Shown here piece by piece: positions 12,276 to 22,192 of a stretch of 64,000 nt of DNA. Within the stretch, counting starts at the first letter, position 1; each line of letters begins with the position of its first letter. The translations under genes were made by a program, and so were the position numbers. The stretch is from the NCBI GenBank assembly GCA_963675135.1, contig OY776129.1, positions 58,172,845 through 58,236,844 on the forward strand. Reading direction: 5' to 3'. The notes beneath the pieces are model-generated. The model was not told the DNA's origin and ran no database searches. It saw nothing but the letters and a program-made list of their open reading frames with translations. The DNA comes from Galeopsis tetrahit (Eukaryota; Streptophyta; Magnoliopsida; Lamiales; Lamiaceae).

Positions 12276-12413
12276 TGTAAGAATATAATTGCTTGTCTTT
12301 CTCATTCCACAAATGTCAATGATATACCTATGAAATCTCTCTAATCTAGGCTATCATTAAGGAGTAAATCTACGCCTACCATATATAAAATATTTACATA
12401 TTTCTATCTATTA
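12276..12413 (-). repeat. 5' LTR of the Ale-type Copia element
   Basis: Near-identical to 7958-8094. The first plus-strand bases, TGTAAGAATATAATTGC, differ by one base from the other copy. Confidence 0.85.
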
Positions 12414-12418
12414 CTACT
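12414..12418. repeat. 5-bp target-site duplication of the Copia element (right)
   Basis: CTACT, identical to 7953-7957. Confidence 0.8.
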
Positions 12419-13165
12419 TTCCCCTTTTTTTGTTAAATTCTCACTTGTGCAACGGCGGGTGATTTAAGTTCAGATCTTGAGTTTATACTTCAAAAACATT
12501 TAGTTTCTTCAATCTCTAAATCATTTCCCCCCTCTTCTGTTCAATCTGTCATTTCTTTACATCTAGGAAACATGCTCAATTTTCTTTACATCTCTAAATT
12601 AAAGACTTTGCAAGATCAACTGGTGTAGAAAATTTTAATGTTAATAAATGAGAAGACCTAATCTTGTCTTTATTTTGGAATTTGTTGAATTAATTTGAGA
12701 TTATATTTATTTCGTTCCCATTATAGACTTCTGCAACTAGTTTATTTGAAAACGTCCAAGAATAAGTCTTTATGTTACAGCTTCTCTTGGTTTAATCCAA
12801 TTCAGAAAACTAAATGATTATGAGATGAGAAATGATTTTTTGTTTTAAGTTGAAATTGATGGTTGACCTTCTCATGTAGAGACCATGTTTCCATTTTCAC
12901 TGAAGTTTCGTGAACAAGAGAGACAGGGTCATAAATTTTGTACCAAGTTGTGCTTTATTGTTTCTGAACATGCGAGTGACTTTGAGAGCTAGAGTGCTCG
13001 GTAGAAGACTGAGCATGTGGCCATTCCTTTTTACTAATATAAACCCAGTGTCTATTGTCTTCTCTGCTTCATATTCAAGTTCTAGGTCAAGAATTTGAGT
13101 TCGTTTTTGGTTTTCATACTTAGATGTTCCAATAACTGTTGCAACATTTGCAAAGCACAAAAACA
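12419..13165. other. Spacer after the Copia insertion
   Basis: This continues the presumed host intron-like sequence. There are only short open frames with no recognisable protein and no convincing exon. Confidence 0.4.
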
Positions 13166-13167
13166 CA

Positions 13168-13960
13168 AAACACAATACTGTTATGTTTTGTTTGTAATAC
13201 TATTTTATGTTTTTGTTTTGTAATATTTGCTTGATGTACATGTGATAGAATTTTAGTATAGTTTATTGTAATACTGTTATACTTTATCATGCAGTACTGT
13301 TATGTGTTGTTTGTAATACTATATTATATTTTTGTTTAGGGATATAGCATATTGAGAAAAGGTAGAGTATGTGTGATATCTGTAAAGTTATACTCGTTAC
13401 TAAAGAAAGAGGGGTACGATCGAAGCGAAGAAGTCACAAACCTTCAACTCCCCTACGTATGAATGGGGCTATTCACCTTTAAACTACGATCAATTATCCA
13501 ATCCTGAAATGAAACAAATGAATCGACCGAAGGTCCACAAAGAAGAAAGAAAGATATTGATGTACAAGTGATATAATTTTGGTATAATTAATTGTAATAC
13601 TGTTATGTTTTGTTTGTAATACTTCTATTTTATGTTTTTGTTTTGTAATATTTGTTTGATGTACAAATGATAGAACTTTAGTATAATTGATTGTAATACT
13701 GTTATACTTTGGGTGTGTTTTGAAACTCTACAAACTGCTTCAAGAATCACTTTTTTTTTAAAAGCTGTGAGAGACAACTTTAAAAATAAGTGATTCCCTT
13801 TATCATGTAGTACTGTTGTAATACTTCTATTTTATATTTTTATTTTGTAATATTTGCTTGATGTACATGTGATAGAATTCTGGTATAATTGATGGTAATA
13901 ATGTTATGTTTATATGTTTTGTTTGTAATACTATTTTATGTTTTGTAATATTTATAATTT
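13168..13960. repeat. Degenerate interspersed repeats (TAATACTGTTATG / GATGTACA family)
   Basis: A unit containing GTTTGTAATACTATTTTATG, TTTTGTAATATTTGCTTGATG and TACATGTGATAGAATT recurs about four times, at roughly 13170, 13260, 13560-13700 and 13800-13960. It is separated by unrelated inserts, such as 13340-13550 and a small hairpin-like segment at 13708-13800. The origin is unknown. Confidence 0.65.
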
Positions 13961-14026
13961 TTAAAAGAAATAAAAACATGTGAGTAAGTAAAAAAAACTA
14001 AAAAAAAAAGAGAAAAATAAAAGCCG

Positions 14027-15241
14027 CATCTCCAATGGGGTAGGCAATTTGCCACAATTAACTTTTTTTTTTTTTTGCAAATTTGCCACCAATTCAAACT
14101 TATACTCAAATATTTTTTGCCTATTTATCATTCTTCAAGACTTTTTCCTTGGTTTATATTTTATTATTATTATTATTTTTTAATATTAATTTATTTATTA
14201 TTTTATCATTATTATTTAAATTAAGAGTGATATTTGGGTGCAATTGGTTGTATGTATACAATTAGAATTAGACTCCAATGAATTGAGTCAAATATTGAGG
14301 TTAAAAATTAAATTGAACATTAAAATTCGGGATTAAAGTTTTTTTAGTCCTTTAAGTAGGACTAATTTTAAATTTGGTCCCGATGGAATACACATTTTGA
14401 TTTTGGTCCCATAAGTTGTCTAAAATTTGAATTTAGTCCAATTACCCGTCATTTCAGGTAAATGAACCGGTCAAATCCTTAGTTCGTGTGCAATTCAAAT
14501 CAACTGTGAATAACCGTGAATTTGCTCATGTGCAGAAAAATGCACGAGCTAAGGATTTGACTGATTCATTTATCTGCAATGTCAGGTAATTGGACTGAAT
14601 TCAAAATTTGAGTCAACTTATGGGACCAAAATCAAAATGTGTATTCCATTAGGACCAAATTCAAAATTAGTCCAACTTAAAGGACTAAAAAATATTTAAT
14701 CCCTTAAAATTCAAATGTATTTATATACTCAATTGCATGAAAGAATTTGAATTAAATTAAATAATGAAACTGAAAGCATATATTTAATTGTAAGACAACG
14801 TTAATAATTTAAAATATAAAATACAATAGGAAACAAAACATACATATTATAAATTTAAATTACAAAATACAATTGGATAAAAACATACCTACTACGAATT
14901 TAATTTACAAAATACAATAGGAAATTAAGCTAAGAAAACAGAAACAGTTATGGAATTGAATTTGATGTTTTGTTTCATTGATTTTATTTTTTTTACATTA
15001 AATATATCACTTTTTTTTAATTAATTTAATTTAAATATAAATATGTACTATTATATACCTGATGATAAACAAATTTTTAATAAAATATAAATAAAAAAGA
15101 TTACGTTAATAATATTCTAAAAGAATATTCCTATTGAGTTAAAATTTAAGTTTGATGATTGAAGATGATTTTACTGTTTGACTCAAATTTGATGGCAAAT
15201 TGATAATTTTGGTAACAATTTAAGTTCGAGGATTGGAGATG
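14027..15241. mobile_element. Non-autonomous DNA transposon (copy 1) with a nested MITE
   Basis: Inverted termini CATCTCCAAT (14027-14036) and ATTGGAGATG (15232-15241). The right third closely resembles 18700-18852, which defines a repeat family. It has no coding capacity and is interrupted by the foldback MITE at 14329-14703. The superfamily is not certain; CATCTCCAA-type ends occur on plant PIF/Harbinger derivatives. Confidence 0.6.
14329..14703. mobile_element. Foldback Mutator-type MITE
   Basis: A 375-bp near-palindrome with arms of about 155 bp. It begins GGGATTAAAG and ends TTTAATCCC; both arms contain TTTTAGTCCTTTAAG, GGAATACACATTTTGATTTT and GGTCCCATAAGTTG. It is flanked by an exact 9-bp duplication TTAAAATTC at 14320-14328 and 14704-14712, the length expected for Mutator-like elements. 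Confidence 0.88.
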
Positions 15242-16093
15242 GTCTAAGTAAAAAGAAAGAAAAAAAAAAAATATCCCTCATGGCTCATGATAAGAAGAAA
15301 TTGTAATAAACCTTATTTGTTATTATATTACATGCGTGGGCCGATTTATAAAAAAATTGGGTTGACCTATAAATTTAACTAAGCTTATGTTTTAGGAAGA
15401 TTTTATATGGTTTGACACCAAGGACACCTCAAAAACTTTTGTGCAAATAGTTTATGTATGATTATGTGTAAATTTCTATTTAGATTCCTTATTTGCTTGA
15501 TTTGCACATAATTACACACAAGCTATTTTAACATAAGTCATTCCCAAGATAAATTACGAGTCAAAGGAATAAACTTCTCAGACGAAGAGGCTAAGTGCAG
15601 GGCCGGTCCTAAAAATATCTGAACCTGAATCGAACTTAAAAAAAAAGGCCCTGTCCCTTCATATTTTTTATTCCATACGAACTTATGAAACATAATGTAA
15701 AACAATTTTTAAAAGATTAACAATATATAATTTTTTTTACCCATTTTAGAATTTCTAATTTTTAATTAATACTAGATTTTTTAAGATTTTAAGTTATTTA
15801 ATTTTAATAGATTTTTCAGATTTTTAATGTAATTATTATAATTTTTTTTTGAAAATTTAATGAGATTTTTAGAATTTTCTATTTAGACAATATTAGATTT
15901 TTGGAATTTTAGAATTTTTTTATTTTTTATACGAGTAATTTTTATTTTAATGAGATTTTTAGAAAATTTTAATATTATGTTTTAATTTTCAAATTCAAAT
16001 GATGTATATTGAACTATTTGCCCGAAATCTCAATTTTTCGACGAAAATAATGTAAATTGAACACTCTAAGACGTAAATTGAAAAAGTGAAAAC
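15242..16093. other. AT-rich spacer with a second copy of a dispersed repeat
   Basis: 15431-15541 repeats 3801-3907 (CAAAAACTTTTGTGCAAATA onward). At 15597 a CAGGGCCGGTCC motif resembles the left end of some hAT elements, but I found no matching partner. The remainder is AT-rich and empty. Confidence 0.45.
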
Positions 16094-16407
16094 TTAAGGG
16101 TATGTTTGTTTTGGGATTATGTAGGATGTGGGAAATCCTGGATGGGGAAATTCTGGATGGAGAAATTCTGATGAATAGTAATTGTGTGTGTTTGTTTTGG
16201 AATTTTGAGTAGGGTGAGATGTAACTTTATGTCAAATCAAATTGTGTAAGAGTGGTTGGATGTGATGTAATAGTAGGATGTAAAAGTAGGATGTATAGGT
16301 ATTTTTAGGAATGAGTGTAGTTGGATGGGGAAATCCGGATGTGAAATCCCGAAGTAGAACAAGGACGTGGGACGTACGGGGTGAGTCCCAAAACAAACAT
16401 GCCCTAA
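16094..16407. mobile_element. MITE with GGGTATGTTTGTTTTGGGA ends
   Basis: A stretch of about 310 bp with inverted ends GGGTATGTTTGTTTTGGGA at the left and TCCCAAAACAAACATGCCC at the right. Outside these lie TTA and TAA, which could be 3-bp Harbinger-type duplications or part of the ends. Internal sequence is GAT/GGATG-rich and non-coding. Confidence 0.7.
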
Positions 16408-16538
16408 AAGATATAAACTGAATTAGGCCTTTGTTGAGACTTTTTTCTCCTAATTATTCATTCCCTTCTCCTTCACTAATTCTTTTTAATTTTTTTAGCC
16501 CTTCTCTTTATATGTCTTATATAGTTATATTAATATTT

Positions 16539-16571
<33 letters not shown>

Positions 16572-16956
16572 AGATATTTTAAAAAATGGGGTCCTAAAAA
16601 ATTGAAATATTTCTGAGCTTGAATCGATCGTCTCGTTGGCTTCACATTATGACTGAACCTGACTAAGTGTGTGATGTGCAAAGAAGTGGCAGAAAATATT
16701 TCTCACACTCTCTTTGAATGTAAAGAAAAAGCAAATTTATCTGGAGCAAAATTTTTAAATGGATGCAGCAACCATCTATTTTTCATTGGAATGTAGGTAT
16801 TAATTTTTTACAATATAGATCACTGTTGGGGCAAGGAAGAAATGAGCTTGTGGCATCAACAATATGGGTGAAAATTGTGTGGTCAATGGAATAATAGAAA
16901 TGATATGTGTTTTAATGATAGTAAAATTCACGGGGCCAAGGCAGTGGAGTTAATTA

Positions 16957-18157
16957 AGATACCTTAAAATGAAGATCTATAAACTCTAAAATACATTTTT
17001 TCCTACTCTATTTTAAAAATCTTCTCCAACCATAAAACTCTATATTTTACTCTATTTATTATTTTATTCATTTTTAATATGTTACAATATCTTCATAAAA
17101 TTATATAATTAAATATTCAATTAGTAAATTAAATTTTATTGATTTTATCAAAATCATAAAATGTACGGAGTAAATAAACTTGTAGTTTTTAAACATTACT
17201 TTTATTTAAATATAAAATTATGATACACATAATGACGTAAAATGATACATGCGAGTATAATCTAATACAACACAATTACACTTATTACATTTAACATAGA
17301 CTAAATAACACTAACAATCTTGTGAATTAGAGTACTCCTCCCACAAATGATCAATAAGAGCATCACGAAGTACAAAATGAGTCTTCTTATCTTTAATTTG
17401 GCAATGACGTGCAAAAAAACTCTTCAAATTCGGCATTCCGCCGTACTAGTGTATCGTTTGTTTTTATTATTTGTATTTCTTTTCAGTTTGTGTTCACTTA
17501 TTTTAATATGTCGGTGTTATATGTAGCTAGATAATGCATGTATGTCCGTTTTAATATGTAATGTAATTATGTATTTTATATTTAATATATAATGTATGTT
17601 TTATTGTATTTTACATTATTTTTTTGTTGGTAATAATAATACACACAAAAAAAAATTAAATTACACAATTAAAATTATATTAAAAATTAGTATAACAATA
17701 GAATTGTAATTATATTTAACAAATTATTAATATAGAATTGCAAATATTAATAAGATAATAGTTACTCCGTCCGTCCCAGAATTTTATGCACACTTTGACC
17801 GGCACGGAGATTAAGAAAATGGAATAAAGTGATGTGTAAGGTAAATAAAGGAGGGGTATTATTGGTAATTCATTGATTAAAGTGAAACAGATTTGATTAA
17901 AAGTAAAATAAAGGAGGGGTATTATTGTTTCCTTTTTTAGAGTGTGCAAAAAATGTTGGAACGCCCGTTAAGGAAAGTGTGCATAAAATCCTGGGACGGA
18001 GGGAGTATAAAATATAGAGTTTTGAATAATGAACTTCGTATATGAAGTTTACTATTCAAAACTCTATTTCAAATCTTCAAAATAGAGTACGGTTGGAGGG
18101 AGCGAAACTCTATTTTTAAAGTTAAACTCTATTTGTAGAGTACCGTTGGAGATGGTC
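16957..18157. mobile_element. PIF/Harbinger-like remnant inserted in the LINE
   Basis: Ends and length are inferred from the interruption of the LINE reading frame. TTA stands on both sides (16954-16956 and 18158-18160), the 3-bp site of Harbinger elements. The right end reads GGTTGGAGATGGTC. On the minus strand 17318-17447 encodes LKSFFARHCQIKDKK and LRDALIDHLWEEY, like the C-terminal LRxDLIEHLW region of plant Harbinger proteins. It contains a Stowaway-like MITE. Confidence 0.55.
17763..18007. mobile_element. Stowaway-like MITE (family B), intact
   Basis: 245 bp, TA on both sides. The left end is TACTCCGTCCGTCCCAGAAT and the right end reads TCCTGGGACGGAGGGAGTA. Both arms share the subterminal TTTTATGCACACTTT (inverted AAAGTGTGCATAAAA). 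It is inserted within the Harbinger-like remnant. The decayed relative is at 3534-3700. Confidence 0.85.
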
Positions 18158-18399
18158 TTAGGAACAAAATTGCGAAAGGTTAAGGAGAGCCCAAATATTG
18201 AATGGATGAAGAATCCTCTTCAATTTATTGAGGATGGCTGAGAGTCTGAAGTGGGATAGGCAGAATGAGGTTCTTATGGCTTCTGGTACTGATGCATTAG
18301 TTTTGTGTTCATAATATGTTACTCCTATCTTTTAATTTTAAAATCTCAAGAAAAAAATTATTTCCATCCCATAATTTTTACCTTTTTTTTAAAAACGTC

Positions 18400-18852
18400 A
18401 CAAAATAGTTAAAATTTTAATTTACGTCTCATAACTTTTTTTGTAGCAAATTTGACACCAACTCAAAAATGGTGGCAAATATATATATATTTAAACTTTA
18501 TTACTCTTTTATTGTCTAATTGTTTTATAGATTTATTTTTTTATTATTTTCTAAAATTCACACTCAAATGATTTAATGTTTCATGAGTTTTTTTTTATGT
18601 AAATTAATTAATAAATGAATTTTTAAAATTTTAATTAATAATTTAAATGTAAATATGAAATTATATATCTAATTATAAATAAATATTTAATAAAATAGAA
18701 AATAAAAAAGATAAGATTAAGAATATTTTAAAAAAGTATTTCAATTGAGTTAAAATTTGAGTTAAGTGATTGAAGATAATTTTACTATTTAACTCAAATT
18801 TAATAGCAAATTAAAAATTTTAGTGATAATTTAAATTCAAGGATTGAAGATG
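18400..18852. mobile_element. Non-autonomous DNA transposon (copy 2)
   Basis: The right part matches the 14027-15241 family (GAGTTAAAATTTGAGT, GATTGAAGATAATTTTACT and TTAACTCAAATTT all have counterparts). The left end is not clear and is placed approximately. Confidence 0.5.
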
Positions 18853-18859
18853 TCCTAAT

Positions 18860-19328
18860 AACTCTAACAACTCAATTATCAAATCTAATGATTTTCCTCC
18901 CAAAAACTCCTGACTAAATCAGGAGATATTTTGGAGTATTCTGAATCATTCATTTAAGATTTTACATATAAAAAGAAATAGTGTTTCACACTTTTTTTGT
19001 TGCACATTTTACACCTTCATAATATTCACAAGTTTATCAAATAGAAATATTACGTTTGGATCCAAATATACGCAAAATTCAACAATTTTTTTTACCATAT
19101 ACTTATAGTAACCTCAATCATTGTTCTATTTTTTTAATCTTGTGGGTACGTGTTTGCACACGTGAAAGTAATCACATAATGCGGGTAATATAATATTTGC
19201 CTAGAACATACGTATCACAAAATATTTAGGAATTCATAAAGTATTTTGGAGCAATCATGACGATTCATTTTAGGTTTGGTAGGAAGAAATAAATTGAATC
19301 CTAAAAATAAACATTAGACAAATTATAG

Positions 19329-19359
<31 letters not shown>

Positions 19360-19545
19360 ATATTCTTTTAAATTTATTATTCAATAGAGTGATGGGACCA
19401 AAAAAATTGTATTGTGTACTCAATTAATATTACTATAAAAATGTAGATAAAAGTTTCAAATTTACAAAAGTGTACGTTATTCAATGTTAGTATAATATTA
19501 TATTTATTATAAAATTGTCAATAATCTCATTCTATTCATTTAGGG
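18860..19545. other. AT-rich spacer with an AT microsatellite
   Basis: An (AT)n run occupies about 19328-19357. Nothing else is recognised. Confidence 0.45.
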
Positions 19546-19550
19546 GGTGT

Positions 19551-19643
19551 TTTCCAAAATCACTTTTTTTTAAAGCTGTCCTTTCACAACTTTTACTTTT
19601 GAGAAGTGCTTTTAAGTTGTTTATAGAGTTTGCAAACACACTT
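19551..19643. repeat. Small hAT-MITE-like repeat
   Basis: GGGGGTGTTTTCCAAAATCA at the left and TTTGCAAACACA at the right are imperfectly inverted. A related segment is at 13708-13800 (GTGTGTTTTGAAACT, AAAGCTGTGAGAG). It has no coding capacity. Confidence 0.4.
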
Positions 19644-19761
19644 TTGTTTAATTTCGAAGGAACATTCGATTGTTTTCAAGTTTTCTGAGTAAAAATAATG
19701 TTTTTGTTTAATTTCGAAGGAACATTCGATTGTTTTCAAGTTTTTTGAGTAAAAATAATGT
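19642..19761. repeat. Perfect-length 60-bp tandem duplication
   Basis: Two adjacent 60-bp units, each containing TTTCGAAGGAACATTCGATT and AAAAATAATG, differ at one base (TTTTCTGAG versus TTTTTTGAG). This is a recent local duplication. Confidence 0.9.
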
Positions 19762-20401
19762 TTCCAATCACATCACTAATCATGCAAATATGTATATAAA
19801 ATCGGATACAAAAAAGAGTCTGTGCAGTTGAAGGGTATTGAATGATTAAGCAAAATAGAACCTTATTTAATTATACTCAACCACTAAGCCAATATTACAT
19901 ACTCCGTACTAAATATTATATAATGTACTAGTATATAGTAAATAACCTGTGACATCAATCCTCGGCAAACCAATGCCTGATTTATGATTATCGTTTGTCA
20001 CTAATTCTTGAAATTGGAGCAATGGTGTGATATCGGATGCTAATGTTAATGTTGGTTAAATTATTTAGTTTGGGAGGATACGGACACCTGATTCAAACAA
20101 TAGCAACAGGAACAGAAAATGCAGAGGCTTCAAGTCAAGCAAAAGACAGCGATGGAGACTACTAAATAATCACACAGAAAGAAAGTTGTTGAGAATCGAC
20201 ATAGTGAAAAGGAAGAAGATGGTGATGTTAAGGGTGATCCAATGATAGTAGCTGAAGTCGAGGTATGCTACATCCTAGTTCGGAAATATGAGGGTTATAT
20301 GCAACAACAAATTTGCTTATATGTAGAACTACTGGGGTGTATAGTTTGGCACCGCTAAACAAATGTAGTTTCATTTGTCTTATATTTTTCGTCCAATAAA
20401 T
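19762..20401. other. Spacer left of the Sirevirus element
   Basis: No gene is supported. The stretch 20090-20300 is less AT-rich but carries no frame I recognise. Confidence 0.4.
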
Positions 20402-20406
20402 GTAGT
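20402..20406. repeat. 5-bp target-site duplication of the Sirevirus element (left)
   Basis: GTAGT precedes the left LTR and recurs at 35851-35855. Confidence 0.9.
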
Positions 20407-22053
20407 TGATGGGAATAAAATGAGATATGTTTTGATTCAATACCAAAACCCCCTGAGACATGCCTAAGTCAAAGATGATTATGTTCTAAGAATGTTAGAA
20501 CATATAGAATAAGGCTAGATGAGGAGCTAATATGTTAGACAGCTCTTAGATAGTTAGATGCACAATTTGAGGGGGAACACATGCTTTGAAGTCCATCTAG
20601 ACAAGTCCCCTCAAGGCTCAAATTCTGGAATTATGATCAAGTCTGCTGAAGGTCAAGCATGCTGATCAGGAGAGTTGTCCAGAGGAGTTGTCTCATCACA
20701 ATTAATCAAGATCAAGTGCTCTGAAAGCTTGAGGTCAACTATGCTGAAAAGTTAGAGACAACCACACCCTAAAGAACTACAATTCAACATGCTAAGATCA
20801 CCTTGAAGTGAAGCAAGGGTAAGAACCAAGCCATCTGAAGAAGAGCTAGCCAACCTTGCTGATAAGCAAGACTACTGATAGTGATAAGGAGAGTTGTCCA
20901 ATTTGATAAGGAATGTTGCCCTATCATTGGAGCAACCTTCAGAAGCCATGTCCAAGTCTTATCAAGAGAATCTTAAAGTCAGATATTGGAAAGAGTGTTG
21001 CAGAATGAAGACAAAGCTCATACAACCGTTTATTTCCCAAATGAGGACATGTCACTATCAAGAATCTGTCTTCAAAGTTGAAGAACTAAAAGAAGACATT
21101 TATGGACTTTTGAGGCTGCCTCTCCAACAGGCAAATCCTTCATCTGTCTATAAATACAGAAGTGTGAAGACCATTTGAAAGCATCCAACAGTACCTCAAC
21201 AATATCCAACTGACCTCAACCTTGAGAAGAAAATCAAGAGTGCTTTTAAAAGACTATCTTAGTCTTCAAACACTTCATCTAAGCTGAACTTCATTGTATA
21301 TCCATACAAAGCTTAGAGAGATATCCTATCCTTATACACTGATCTTCACTGTAAAGGATATCTCATTAGTTGGAACCTTACTTCAACCCTTATATCTTTC
21401 AAGAGTGAAAATGAGAAGGTTGTAGTAGTAGAAGTGGTAGGAGCTGACTGTTGAGAGAAGAACAGTACAGTTCTGAGTTGAGAAGAGGGTACTAGGACTC
21501 TAGACATCCTAGGGATCAATTCACCAAGGAGTGGTGTTCTTGATCAAGTGCACCTTGGCACTATAAAACAAGTTAATTCCAAGAGTGAAGGAATTATCCT
21601 GTTCAATCAGGGAAAGTGGATGTAGGAGCTTGAGTCTCTGAACCACTATAAACTCTTGTGTTGATTTGCTTTTCAAGTACTTTCATACATTCAACACTGC
21701 ACACAAAACTGATCTTTCAAAGGCTAAACATTCAAAGATTGTGCAAAACCTATTTGGACAAGTTCCCTGAAAACTGGACTGTATTGAATTGACTAAGTGA
21801 TTTCAGAAACTTTAAAGGAGTCTAAACTTAAAGGGCCAACCACTATTCCGCACATATAACTCCTTTAGATAGTTATTCAACTAAGTACTCAATAGTACTT
21901 AGTAGCTTGATTATCTAGGAAGAGTTAATCATCTTCAGCAGAGTTGTCCAAGACAACCTTGCTGAGCTCTGGTTTGATCAAAAGTTGAAAAGAATTGCAT
22001 ACAAGTGTATTCCCCCCCCATACACTTGTTATATACTCCTTTCAGGACCAACA
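20407..22053 (+). repeat. 5' LTR of the Sirevirus element
   Basis: Starts TGATGGGAATAAAATGAG and ends TTTCAGGACCAACA (TG...CA). It contains a TATA box at 21149-21156, an inverted pair GAGATATCCT/AGGATATCTC at 21318-21327 and 21355-21364, and many GTTGTC and CTGCTGA words. A short open frame near 20894-21178 occurs in both LTRs but shows no family resemblance. Confidence 0.95.
21149..21156 (+). promoter_or_regulatory. TATA box in the 5' LTR
   Basis: TATAAATA within CTGTCTATAAATACAGAAG, about 900 bases upstream of the LTR end, so transcription probably starts about 30 bases downstream. The 3' LTR has the same motif at 34940-34947. Confidence 0.65.
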
Positions 22054-22055
22054 AG

Positions 22056-22067
22056 TGGTATCAGAGC
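22056..22067 (+). other. Primer-binding site (initiator tRNA-Met)
   Basis: TGGTATCAGAGC starts two bases after the LTR. It is the standard complement of the 3' end of plant initiator tRNA-Met used by Copia elements. Confidence 0.92.
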
Positions 22068-22192
22068 AGAGGTTCAAAGACCACTGCTTCTGAAAAGCCA
22101 TCTTGGTTTTCAAAATCACATATTTGGTGTGGTCACTGAACTGATCTATCTGAAATCCTTGATATCCATTGTCTAACCTTTTTCTTGAAGAA

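Larger units (their letters stand above)
7958..12413 (-). mobile_element. Ale-type Ty1/Copia retrotransposon, degenerate
   Basis: A 4456-bp element in minus orientation with LTRs of about 137 bp (7958-8094 and 12276-12413), a CTACT target duplication, a tRNA-Met primer site next to the 5' LTR, and gag-pol order gag, protease, integrase, reverse transcriptase, RNase H. The short LTRs, the gag without a CCHC knuckle and the SHMT-type protease context fit the Ale/Retrofit lineage. The LTRs differ at about four bases plus one indel, so it is older than the Sirevirus element in this window. Confidence 0.9.
16655..18262 (+). pseudogene. LINE (L1-type) reverse-transcriptase 3' fragment, interrupted
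   Basis: The conceptual translation shows the zinc-finger domain that ends plant LINE polyproteins (zf-RVT): CVMCKEV, then ISHTLFECKEKA, and, after a one-base shift, IWSKIFKWM and WNNRNDMCFND. It runs to 16956. Its continuation appears after the insertion, from 18161, as RNKIAK followed by a stop. It is a 5'-truncated, frameshifted relic with no functional product expected. Confidence 0.65.

Noticed and set aside
15597..16650. A hAT element starting CAGGGCCGGTCC
   Set aside because: No inverted partner or 8-bp duplication could be found around 16.6 kb.
20894..21178. A 94-codon frame present in both LTRs of the Sirevirus (again at 34685-34969)
   Set aside because: It overlaps the TATA box, begins with a non-ATG or weak start, and has no family resemblance. 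Its conservation follows from LTR identity, so I do not call a gene.
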